Assembly (NCBI GenBank): GCA_963752965.1
Contig: CAVWAJ010000006.1
Location: 62,001-126,000 of the forward strand
Direction of reading: 5' to 3'
Length of the DNA stretch: 64,000 bases
Source of the DNA: QHXW01 sp963752965
GTDB taxonomy: Bacteria > Acidobacteriota > Terriglobia > Bryobacterales > Bryobacteraceae
The notes under the pieces are model-generated. The model saw nothing but the letters and a program-made list of their open reading frames with translations. It had not been told where the DNA came from and searched no databases. A program made the translations under genes and the position numbers. Positions within the stretch are counted from its first letter, which is position 1. Each line of letters starts with the position of its first letter. Below are positions 26,263-33,986 of this stretch, piece by piece.

Positions 26263-27244
26263 TCGGCAACCCTGCTCGCCCGGCGGTCAAACGGCCCGCG
26301 ATCGAGAGGAAACGTCGCACGGGAAGATCTGATGGTCGCACGCATCTGTGCTTACCGATTTATCGCCGATCCCGCGACCATGCCGCAGTGGGCCATCCAC
26401 AATGTCAAATTTATCCAGGCTGTGGGGCAAAGCGAGTGATGATGGAAGGAAAGTGCACTTTTCGCCCATTGCCGATTGGCCCTACCCGCTATGCGCAGCA
26501 AATGTCCCCAACGTAATGCGGCAAAGTGTCCTGTAGTCTGCGACCGAGGACCCGGGAGTTCAATACTCGTGCGTCTGAACAACCCTGGGCAGCCGCCAAA
26601 AACAAGCATCTCTCGCTTGCCGGCGGCGTCCTTGCCGTCGAAGAAGTTGCCGTGCCGTGGTATTTACGCTTTGCCATACTTCCCCCCCAAAACTTTTCAG
26701 ACCCCGGACATTTACGGACATAAAGGAGAAATTTCTCGCGCTGCCGATATATAGATTGGGAACAATTGTTGCCGGGAAATTCGCCGACGGCCCCATTTTC
26801 CGCCAGCCGCCGAACCCCCGGTTTGGCGCGGAGTTGAGCGGTTTCCGCCAGGCTCCGCAGCTCACGAACGAAACATTATGGAAGACCAGAAACATGCCGC
26901 CGATCAAAAAACATGCCGCCGATCAAAGACATTGCCCGAAACGCCCCTGTTCCGGCCCCAACGAAACAGAATAGTCAGACTGTTTCATTCGGGCGCCGCA
27001 TTGCCCCAGAACCGCCACTGCTTGGCGACGTACTTCAGTCCTTTCGAGCCGAATGGCCGAAAGGAAGCACAAGCAACGTGAGCGTTTCCATGTTGCGCCA
27101 TCGTCCAGACCAAAATCAAGAGCAGCAGTGGACGATATCGGCAGTTACACGCCAAGTACACGCCAGAATTCCGCGAATCCGGACAATTTTCAGGGGGTTT
27201 TGAAAGACTACGCGCCGCTGTGTCGCGCGTAAGTGATTGATGAG
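26263..27244. other. 982-base decayed region between IS256 copy B and tRNA-Val
   Basis: No intact gene. At ~26330-26432 the plus strand reads FIADPATMPQWAIHNVKFIQ, reminiscent of the start of an SRPBCC/cyclase-like domain, and continues after a frame change (DDGRKVHFSPIADWPYP); this may be a decayed gene (weak). At 26682-26730 is the C-tract/AAAACTTTTC/GGACATTTACGGACAT element related to 13948-13996. At 26891-26927 an 18-base word (AACATGCCGCCGATCAAA) is tandemly duplicated with a 19-base period. Confidence 0.4.
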
Positions 27245-27247
27245 TGG

Positions 27248-27321
27248 TGGGCGCGACAGGACTCGAACCTGTGACCTCCTGCGTGTGAAGCAGGCGCTCT
27301 AACCAACTGAGCTACGCGCCC
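27248..27321 (-). tRNA. tRNA-Val (anticodon CAC)
   Basis: The gene is 74 bases with a full cloverleaf. The acceptor pairs GGGCGCG/CGCGCCC. The D arm is GCTC...GAGC and the anticodon stem CCTGC/GCAGG encloses loop TTCACAC (anticodon CAC, reading GUG). The T arm is ACAGG-TTCGAGT-CCTGT and the discriminator is A. The CCA end is encoded at 27247-27245. The integrase gene upstream ends inside the D loop of this tRNA. Confidence 0.95.
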
Positions 27322-28558
27322 GTCTGAGGCAATCTCCTGATTCTACAAAATTTCCGGATTCGCCGCACGCCACGCTTTCGTTCACGTTAGTGTCATTTAG
27401 TGTCAAAATCCTTTCCGTTAGGCGCTCAACGCCTTCTCTCCGGCGCTCAATCGCCTCTTGCGTGTAGTGAATCGTCATCCTGAGATCGTCATGGCCCATT
27501 GCCGCTTGGCGATCCACGAAAGCGATGTTCAACTGATCGGACAGGGTTGCGTGTGTGTGTCGAAATGTGTGCCACGAAACCCATCCAATCCCCAAGCGTT
27601 TCGCTATGGGTTTGAGAACCCGCCGCGCCAGGTTGTTCTCGTTTTGCGGTGTTCCCGTTGCCGAGGAAAACACCACATCATCATCCGCAACAAAACGGGA
27701 TCTCTGCCGGATGTTTTTGAGCGCTTCCACAACCGCCATGCTCAATTCCCGCTTGCGCCGCCGCGCCGGTTTCTTCACCGACCCGAATCTGCCTTTGTAA
27801 TAATTCTCCGTGATAAAGAGGCAGTACGGCGGCAGGTTCATCCCATCGACCGTTGTTGGCTTGTCGGTGAGATTCACCCGTTTCCATCGCAATCCGAAAA
27901 TTTCAGCGATATTCATGCTCGTGGTGATCGACAGCAAAACAATCGTCCGAACCATGAACGGGAGCGCCGCGATCAACGACCCCGCCATTTCAAAGCTCAA
28001 CGCACGCCGCTCTTTTCTCTCCATCTCAGGTAGCGCCACGCCAAAAGTGGGCAACTCGCCGTGGAACGCCTTCTTCTTTTTTGCATGGTTGAAGAAGACG
28101 CTAATCGCGGTCCTGATGTGGAGAGCCGTTTGCGTGGACAGGCCCGATGCCAATTTCAGATCCACCAGCGCTTGCACATCGTCGCTCGTGAGATCACGCA
28201 GTCGCTTCTCTCCAAGTGCCGGAAGCACATGCTTGTCGAAAATGTACCCGTAATGCCGTTGGCCCGCCCATTTCTTTTTTTCGATCACGTCCGGTAGGAA
28301 GCGGCCTTGGTAGAACTGCCTGATGGTCAGAAGCGATGAAGGATGCTGCGACTGGACGTTGACCGCGTTCAAAGTAGTCTCATTGGCTAACCTTTCGGCT
28401 TCTCTTTTGCTCACCCCCTTTGTTTCGCAAACCCGCGCATTCCGGCGTACCCGAACTATTCTTCCGTCTTCGTCCAGTGCGTCTTCCCGGTATGCGATGT
28501 ACCACATCTTTCCCTGCTTGTGAATGTATCCCTTCTGTGTTCCCCTTCTTCGAGCCAT
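27299..28558 (-). CDS. Tyrosine recombinase (integrase) overlapping tRNA-Val
   Basis: The protein has 419 residues from ATG 28558 (MARRRGTQKGYIHKQG) behind GGAGAGG; a longer frame to 28726 adds an unsupported 56 residues. A SAM-like core-binding domain (~60-180) is followed by the catalytic domain with Lys region, WHTFRHTHAT (His-x-x-Arg), MGHDDLRMT and nucleophile Tyr in IHYTQEAI. Unusually, the Arg I position reads TSMNIAEIFGLRW, where families normally have GLRxxE, so Arg I seems replaced by Asn. The last codons (RARSSVG-stop) are made of tRNA sequence, showing that the element sits in this tRNA gene. Confidence 0.88.
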   Translation of the reverse strand: MARRRGTQKGYIHKQGKMWYIAYREDALDEDGRIVRVRRNARVCETKGVSKREAERLANETTLNAVNVQSQHPSSLLTIRQFYQGRFLPDVIEKKKWAGQRHYGYIFDKHVLPALGEKRLRDLTSDDVQALVDLKLASGLSTQTALHIRTAISVFFNHAKKKKAFHGELPTFGVALPEMERKERRALSFEMAGSLIAALPFMVRTIVLLSITTSMNIAEIFGLRWKRVNLTDKPTTVDGMNLPPYCLFITENYYKGRFGSVKKPARRRKRELSMAVVEALKNIRQRSRFVADDDVVFSSATGTPQNENNLARRVLKPIAKRLGIGWVSWHTFRHTHATLSDQLNIAFVDRQAAMGHDDLRMTIHYTQEAIERRREGVERLTERILTLNDTNVNESVACGESGNFVESGDCLRRARSSVG

Positions 28559-29140
28559 GTTCAAACCTCTCCACGGCTCTTGGGGCGGCTCGGTGCGAAG
28601 AATATCACAGGGGCCGCGCTTCTGCTGGATGGCGCGGGCGCAGCGCGGGCAGAGGGGCAACGGCTCTGCGACCGTTGCCACCCTTCCTGTTTCGATTTCG
28701 ACGCGCGTCCACTGCATCCGCATCAATCTTGCGGTTCATTCGTGGATGGATCAATACGGTGCGGTGAGGATTTCCGCCCCTCTTGAATGAGCGGGTTACG
28801 AGCATATTCTTAGCGCTCATTGCATCCTTAGCGGTGCGGATTGCCTTCGAGCAAATCACGCCTTTTCTATCACTCAGGTTGAAGACGGCACACTAGAGCA
28901 GAGCACTAAGAATCTTGGTTCTGAAGCGCAAAGTGGGCACGCCGTTGAGCACGCGGATCTTGCGGAATGGTTTTTAGCGATCTTAGCTAAAAGTGCTAAA
29001 ATTCCCACACTTTGCCAAACAAAGTAGGTCTTGCGCTTGATGCCGAGAATGTGGGCATTTAAACCCTTGCTCGGCTATGGTTTATGCGTGTCGTTGTAAA
29101 AGCCGCTAGGCAGGCAAGGACTTTCTTTCTTTTGTTCTCA
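28559..29140. other. Gap upstream of the integrase, rich in TTAGC/GCTAA words
   Basis: No intact gene. The words CTTAGC, TTTTTAGC, GCTAAAA recur around 28808-28835 and 28965-29000, and again at 29455-29475 and 29548-29565. They may be binding sites for an element-encoded protein or chance in AT-richer foreign DNA. Confidence 0.35.
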
Positions 29141-29395
29141 CTAACTTACCGTCATCTCATAAGTGTTTTTAATTTCTGGTAGCGTAGCGGGTAATGCGTC
29201 CAGTCCGCCGAAGAAACGGTTGTGCGTGCCGTTCTTACGGGTGTGCTGCCACAGCCGCTCGGTAGGGTTCAACTCCGGTGAGTAGGGTGGCAACTGATGC
29301 ACTTCCAGCCAATGCCGGTTGGACTGGAACCATGCCCAGACCTCCGCATCCTTTTGCCGGTGCTGCTTGCATGTCAATACGTAGCCGAGCGGCAT
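29141..29395 (-). pseudogene. IS630-like transposase C-terminal fragment
   Basis: It reads HQLPPYSPELNPTERLWQHTRK, the conserved end of the IS630 DDE domain with the catalytic Glu in NPTERLW. Only ~84 residues remain and the first two Asp residues are absent. It is a different element from the complete IS630 at 15416-16580. Confidence 0.75.
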
Positions 29396-29675
29396 TTCCC
29401 GTCAATTAAATCTTTCTGGAGGCCATTTGGCGCGGCTTCCGTGAGGGTCTGTGATTTTTAGTGTTTTTAGCGTGTCACCGCATGTCTCTGTAAGTCGCGT
29501 TATGTCAATGCCTTCCAAAGATCACAGCGTTAAGAATCTTAAGGATGCTAAAACAGCTAAAGCTTTTGTTTGCTATACTTTACGGACAAATAATGGTAGA
29601 ATTGTACCAGTATGTTGAAAACACAGCACTTACAAAAAATGCCAACTTGGCACTTTTACTCAATAGGAGACTTAA

Positions 29676-29920
29676 ATGATTGACGAAAAAGAGTTTAGCG
29701 AATATGAGAAAACGGAGCTAGAATCAGATGCTCCGTTGACCGAAAACGACTGCAAAAGCCTCAACCTGACTTTCAACCTAAGTGAAGCGGAACATCAGGA
29801 GCGGAAACAAGCTGAGGCAAGGATCAGAGCAGGGCAAGCAAGCGTCTTTGACATGGGCGCGGCTCTGCTCGTACTGAGGCACAAGCTACTTTACCGTGAC
29901 AGTTACACCACGTTTGCCGA
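29676..29920 (+). pseudogene. 5' part of an element-borne hypothetical gene, cut by IS256
   Basis: The start ATG 29676 has AGGAGA upstream and a TATACT-like -10 at ~29573-29578. About 82 codons remain, acidic and helical (FNLSEAEHQERKQAEARI, SVFDMGAALLVLRHKLLYRD, then SYTTFAE). The coding sequence then runs into the end of an IS256 fragment (29921). The style (LRxxxLYRDxYxTF) recalls small DNA-binding or ParB-like proteins of plasmids and integrative elements, but I do not assign a family. Base composition is clearly AT-richer than its surroundings. Confidence 0.55.
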
Positions 29921-30101
29921 GAGAATGCCCGGATCTCCGTTGAAAGTTAGCGACCCTCGACCCTCATAGGCTACGCGACGGCAGTTCGCTTCGCAATCGG
30001 CTTCTGGGAAACCGCATTGGTCATGGCGGACAGGAGCACTGGAATCTGGCGATGGCCGATGACTTTGCGGAACTGCCGCTCGGCAACCAGCAATCCAGAT
30101 C
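29921..30101 (-). mobile_element. IS256 fragment (181 bases), third copy, truncated by IS3
   Basis: Its sequence is identical, as read, to the left ends of copies A and B from GAGAATGCCC through the transposase 3' end, and it stops at ...AATCCAGATC where the IS3 element begins. The rest of the IS256 copy is missing on the far side of the IS3 element, so the deletion is associated with IS3. Confidence 0.92.
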
Positions 30102-30167
30102 TGACCTGCCCTCGATAATCTCTGCCAGTCATAATTGAGAAGCTCCAGCGAGGAAAGGAGCTTCGAG

Positions 30168-30443
30168 ATGAAGAAGGGCAAGCACCCAGAAGAACAGATC
30201 ATCGGCGTGCTGAAGCAGGTGGAGGCAGGCCGGACGGTGAAGGAGGTCGCCCGGGAGTTGGGCGTCAGCGAGGCGACGATCTACACCTGGAAGAGCAAGT
30301 ACGGTGGCATGGAAGTCAGCGAAGCGCGGCGACTAAAGGAACTGGAAGATGAGAACCGCCGGCTGAAGCACATGGTCGCAGACCTCAGCCTCGACAAAGA
30401 GGCACTGAAGGCGGTGATCCGAAAAAACGGCTGGAGCTTGTAG
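30168..30443 (+). CDS. IS3-family OrfA
   Basis: The 91-residue protein has an N-terminal helix-turn-helix (GRTVKEVARELGVSEATIYTW) and a leucine-zipper-like segment (EARRLKELEDENRRLKHMVA). The start is ATG 30168 after AGGAAAGGAG. It binds IS ends and is also the first half of the OrfAB fusion. Confidence 0.92.
   Translation: MKKGKHPEEQIIGVLKQVEAGRTVKEVARELGVSEATIYTWKSKYGGMEVSEARRLKELEDENRRLKHMVADLSLDKEALKAVIRKNGWSL
30422..30428 (+). other. Programmed -1 frameshift site of the IS3 element
   Basis: The heptamer A AAA AAC lies in the correct phase of orfA (CGA AAA AAC). Slipping back one base leads directly into orfB through LELVGLRQDVALVMSEYEYS, giving the OrfAB transposase. Confidence 0.8.
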
Positions 30444-30457
30444 GTCTGCGGCAGGAT

Positions 30458-31450
30458 GTGGCGTTGGTGATGAGCGAGTATGAATACTCGGAGCGCCAAG
30501 CCTGCAAGCTCATGTCCATGGATCGGACCACCTACCGATATCAGCCGCGGCCGGACCACAATGCCGAGTTGCGCAGCAAATTGATCGCCCTGGCGCGGCA
30601 GAAACCGCGCTACGGTTACCGGCGTCTGTGCGCGCTGCTGGAGCGCAGCGGATGCCAAGCCAGCGCGCAACGGGTGTACCGCATATACAGCGAAGAACAT
30701 CTGGCGGTACGAAGGCTGAAACGGAAGCGGCTGGTGAGACCGGCGCCGGAAGGCACGTTGTTGCACAAGCCCAACCAGGAATGGGCCATCGATTTCGTGT
30801 CCGATGGCTTGGCCACCGGACGAGGGCTGCGCATGCTGACCGTCGTAGACAGTTTCACGCGCGAGTGTCCAGCTGTCGAGGTCGACACAGGCTTGTCGAG
30901 TGGCCGAGTGACTCGCGTGCTGGACTGGATCATCAGCCAGCGTGGGAAGCCGGAAGTGATTCGGTGTGATAACGGGCCGGAATTCACGAGCCGACACTTT
31001 ATCGTTTGGTGCGAGGAAAGGCAGATCACGCTGCTGCACATTCAACCTGGCCGACCCATGCAGAACGGTCATGTCGAGAGCTTCAACGGGCGATTCCGTG
31101 ATGAGTGTCTGAATCACAACTGGTTCACGACGCTGACGGACGCAAAAGAAAAGATCGAACGGTGGCGTATGGAATACAACGGGGAGCGGCCACACAGCAG
31201 CTTGGCGTATCGAACACCAGAGGAATTCGCCAAAGCCTGCTCTGAGCCCACCAACAGGATGGGGTTAACAACACCCATCCCGCCAGAGCCGCCCGTCGCA
31301 GGTGAGCGGTCGCAGAACGGTACTCACGGTCAAGGGTTCGCTAACGCCACGCCAAAAACCGGCGCGCCCTTGACCGCTGCGTGCCGTTCTGCATTGGAGG
31401 ATGGTGCGACGGGCGGCTCCGACGGGATGGGAAAAGAGGAGTTACAGTAG
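30458..31450 (+). CDS. IS3-family OrfB (rve integrase core)
   Basis: The frame has 330 codons, in the -1 frame relative to orfA as required for OrfAB. The DDE residues are Asp in WAIDFVSDGL, Asp in VIRCDNGPEF and Glu in NGHVESFNGRFRDECL. HTH_21-like sequence PRYGYRRLCALLER precedes the core. The C-terminal ~60 residues after ERPHSSLAYRTPEEFA are low-complexity and may be a natural extension. The element is probably competent. Confidence 0.93.
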   Translation: MALVMSEYEYSERQACKLMSMDRTTYRYQPRPDHNAELRSKLIALARQKPRYGYRRLCALLERSGCQASAQRVYRIYSEEHLAVRRLKRKRLVRPAPEGTLLHKPNQEWAIDFVSDGLATGRGLRMLTVVDSFTRECPAVEVDTGLSSGRVTRVLDWIISQRGKPEVIRCDNGPEFTSRHFIVWCEERQITLLHIQPGRPMQNGHVESFNGRFRDECLNHNWFTTLTDAKEKIERWRMEYNGERPHSSLAYRTPEEFAKACSEPTNRMGLTTPIPPEPPVAGERSQNGTHGQGFANATPKTGAPLTAACRSALEDGATGGSDGMGKEELQ

Positions 31451-31496
31451 ACCGAGCGTCTCAGTTACGGTTGGTAGAGAAAATCGAGGCAGGTCA

Positions 31497-31907
31497 GGGT
31501 GGGAGAGCCTGTCGGTGACAGCGGAGTAAAAAAAATTCTCTGAAGGGCTACTGAGATTCAGATTTCGGAAGTTACCCGCGGAGTTTCGGGATATTTCAAT
31601 TCCGGAAGGCCCAAACAAGCCGAGTTGCGGGAAGTTTCAAACAGTTGCAAAGAGTTTCAGCAACGACTACAAAAAAGACCCCTAAAAACCGGTAGTGGAA
31701 CATAAAGGATCGTCGGACGTTTTCGCTGGGCTTCTGACCTTACTCGCGTGCTTCATTCGACTTCCATGGCATGACAATGCCGTGCGCTGTCATGCTCTCT
31801 GTCCGACATCCAACTTTTTTTCAAAGAGCCTGTCACGAGGCGGCTCTCCCACCCCCTTTATAAGTGAGTGGGCTATTACGGCCTCGGTTCATATCAAGGA
31901 GAGCGAC
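31497..31907. other. Gap before the mobilisation genes; possible oriT region
   Basis: No ORF is supported. Short repeated AGTTTC/GTTTCA/GTTGC words occur between 31545 and 31670. An oriT is commonly found just upstream of a mobC/relaxase pair, but no nic-site consensus could be identified by eye. Shine-Dalgarno AAGGAGA is at ~31896. Confidence 0.3.
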
Positions 31908-32318
31908 GTGCGGAAACGAACCATCCGGTTGCCTGAAGAACTTGTGGAGCAGATTCGGCAACAAGGCAAGAAACGGGGATTCACGACCGCGAGCGCATTC
32001 ATGCGAGCGGCCATAGAAAGGGAACTTGCAGGTCCCGAGACGACCAGTGATGGAACAGAAGAGCGCCTCGCCGCCACTGTTGACCGTCTCGCGGGCGAAC
32101 TTCGTCGGTTAAGAACGGGCCAACAGGGGCTATTTGCGTTTCTGGACGCACTCACCAAGACCGTTCTGACATGCCTCCCGGAACCGTCAGGAGAGGGTCA
32201 CGCGCAGGCGGTTGCCCGTGCCAAGGCCCGCTACGAACGATTCCTCAAAAGCGTCGGGTTGGGAATAGCTGGAGACACCCAGGCAGCACTCGATGAGCTG
32301 ACAGGTCGCATTCAGTGA
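31908..32318 (+). CDS. Ribbon-helix-helix mobilisation (MobC-like) protein
   Basis: The 136-residue protein starts at GTG 31908 behind AAGGAGA; the longer frame from 31695 is rejected. Residues 1-35 read VRKRTIRLPEELVEQIRQQG and ...FTTASAFMRAAIEREL, a CopG/MetJ-type ribbon-helix-helix. The rest is helical. It overlaps the relaxase start by GTGA, as mobC-relaxase pairs do, and would bind near oriT as a relaxosome accessory protein. The family call rests on sequence style and context. Confidence 0.75.
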   Translation: MRKRTIRLPEELVEQIRQQGKKRGFTTASAFMRAAIERELAGPETTSDGTEERLAATVDRLAGELRRLRTGQQGLFAFLDALTKTVLTCLPEPSGEGHAQAVARAKARYERFLKSVGLGIAGDTQAALDELTGRIQ

Positions 32319-32941
32319 CCCGCGACCCCAAGGAATTCCGCCTTTATCCCAGGAAGCCGCGGCAGCGGATAAGGGATGAGTCAAACTGGTCCATCGCTTT
32401 CAAGCGCGTCATGCACTACGCCCGCATGTCACGGAAGAAACGTCGTGGGGCATCCGGGAGCACCAGACCGCGAAAGCGGTTCAACCAGCGTTGTGCCGTG
32501 CGCGTAATCTACTCGCGCAATAAGACAGCGGGTCAGTGGCGCGCTCACGGCCGGTACATCATGCGCGAAAGCGCGAGGGGCCGCAGCAGCACCCCCACGG
32601 CATTCACGGGTGACAAGGAACTTGCAGATCTTTCCGTCACGCTCGGCACTTGGCAGAAGGCTGGCGACGAGCGGCTGTTCAAGCTCATCATTTCGCCGGA
32701 GTTCGGAGATCGCCTGGATTTGCAGAAGTTGACCCATGAGCTCATGCGACGCATGGAAAAGGATCTGCACACTCGGCTCGAGTGGGCAGCCGTGACACAT
32801 TTCAACACGGAGCACCCTCACGTTCATATCGCTCTGCGGGGAATTCGCGATAACGGTACGAGCTTGCAGATAAGCCGCGAATATATAAAGCACGGCATCC
32901 GCGCAGCCGCTGAGGACCTGTGCCCTGTCCATCGCCAATAA
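32315..32941 (+). CDS. Truncated relaxase (MobA/VirD2-like), N-terminal part only
   Basis: The protein has 208 residues from GTG 32315, overlapping the previous stop. It holds the HUH metal motif (THFNTEHPHVHIALRG) and the following SREYIKHGIRAAAEDL, typical of relaxases that use an upstream Tyr for nicking. Relaxases of this type usually run several hundred residues longer; here the frame ends just after the catalytic domain, in sequence with no homology. The element is probably no longer self-mobilising. Confidence 0.75.
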   Translation: MTRDPKEFRLYPRKPRQRIRDESNWSIAFKRVMHYARMSRKKRRGASGSTRPRKRFNQRCAVRVIYSRNKTAGQWRAHGRYIMRESARGRSSTPTAFTGDKELADLSVTLGTWQKAGDERLFKLIISPEFGDRLDLQKLTHELMRRMEKDLHTRLEWAAVTHFNTEHPHVHIALRGIRDNGTSLQISREYIKHGIRAAAEDLCPVHRQ

Positions 32942-33164
32942 TGTGTCCGAACCTAAGGTCCTGTCGTGCCAGCAGGTTATGGGGAAGACCCGGCCCGGGC
33001 CCGGGATTTTGCGGATACTGTGTTAACAATGTTACACGCGGCTGATTCATCTGATCAAGGCTGTGCTCGTCAATTAAAGAGCCGCGCATATGCTGGCAAA
33101 CGAACAGTTTCGATTCGGTTTGATTATTGGCGAACCACAGGCAGCGAAAACAGCGCCGTGTTCC

Positions 33165-33455
33165 TTACGGAGCATGCTGAGCTGGAATGTTCCGGTGCGG
33201 CACGTCCTGGTTGCAGTAGGCGACCAGGAGGATTTGTGCAGGACGAAATGTAATAGCAGTCCAGTACTCCTCTCGACCTCGATCAATGCGCCCATCCTGC
33301 TCCCGACGGAGGGTGGATACGATGCCGCCGTGGCTATCGCGGGCTTGGATGAGCAATGACATATTTCCCGGCAACGCATGCGTAGGTGCGCGCGCTCTGA
33401 ACCGAAGCGCTCGATCGATTCGCTCAAGCAACAGCGCGTTCCCGCAATCCATCAT
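33165..33455 (-). CDS. Small hypothetical protein coupled to the hydrogenase operon
   Basis: The frame has 96 codons from ATG 33455, which overlaps the stop of the hydrogenase small-subunit gene (TGATG) behind GGGAGG. The sequence is ordinary protein-like (LLERIDRALRFRARAPTH, MSLLIQARDSHGGIVSTLR, EEYWTAITFRPAQILLVAYC). I recognise no family and it does not resemble HycH/HyfJ. If translated it is the last gene of the operon, perhaps an accessory factor. Coupling favours a real gene; lack of a known relative keeps it uncertain. Confidence 0.45.
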   Translation of the reverse strand: MMDCGNALLLERIDRALRFRARAPTHALPGNMSLLIQARDSHGGIVSTLRREQDGRIDRGREEYWTAITFRPAQILLVAYCNQDVPHRNIPAQHAP

Positions 33456-33958
33456 CAAGTCCTCCCTGCAAAGGCTGATCTTCCCTCAGCCAGATCCTCG
33501 AGCGTTTCCTGCTCCAGCCTCTCCTCCCCGACTTTCTTGGGCACCAGGCCCAACGCAAGGGCTACTCCGTAGATAATTGCCTCGGGTCGCGGCGGGCAGC
33601 CGGGGATGTAATAGTCAACTGGAATCACTTTGTCCACACCGCCCAGAACACTGTAGGTATCGAACCAGCAGCCACCGCCGCAGGCGCAGGAACCGATCGC
33701 GAAGGTGAGTTTCGGATTCGGTACAGCATCCACCAGCCTCTTTAGCGCCGGAGCGACCTGAAGCGTTACCGGGCCGCACACTAATAGAACGTCGGCGTGC
33801 CGGGGAGATCCCACCAGCTTGATTCCGAAGCGTTCGACGTCATAGTACGGCGTGAGGACGTCAATGACCTCGATGTCGCACCCGTTACATGCCCCAATAT
33901 TGGCATGGTAGACCCAAAGCGCCTTGCCAAAGGCCTTTTTGCAGAGAGCTTCAAACAC
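33455..33958 (-). CDS. hyfI: Hydrogenase small subunit, NuoB-like (HycG/HyfI type)
   Basis: The protein has 167 residues from GTG 33958 with Shine-Dalgarno GGAGGTG. It binds the proximal [4Fe-4S] cluster: Cys pattern in IGACNGCDIEV, GSCACGGGCW and PGCPPRPEAI, as in group 4 [NiFe]-hydrogenase small subunits and complex I NuoB. It passes electrons between the ferredoxin-like subunit and the NiFe site of the large subunit. It ends the conserved part of a minus-strand operon. Confidence 0.92.
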   Translation of the reverse strand: MFEALCKKAFGKALWVYHANIGACNGCDIEVIDVLTPYYDVERFGIKLVGSPRHADVLLVCGPVTLQVAPALKRLVDAVPNPKLTFAIGSCACGGGCWFDTYSVLGGVDKVIPVDYYIPGCPPRPEAIIYGVALALGLVPKKVGEERLEQETLEDLAEGRSAFAGRT

Positions 33959-33986
33959 GGTGACACCTCCATGCAGATCCGAAGAA

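Larger units (their letters stand above)
30102..31496 (+). mobile_element. IS3-family insertion sequence
   Basis: The element is 1395 bases long. Terminal repeats are TGACCTGCCCTCGATAATCT... on the left and the complement of ...GAAAATCGAGGCAGGTCA on the right. The flanks (ATC and GGG) do not match, so no target duplication is preserved. The insertion is thus joined to a deletion or to a recombination event. Confidence 0.9.
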
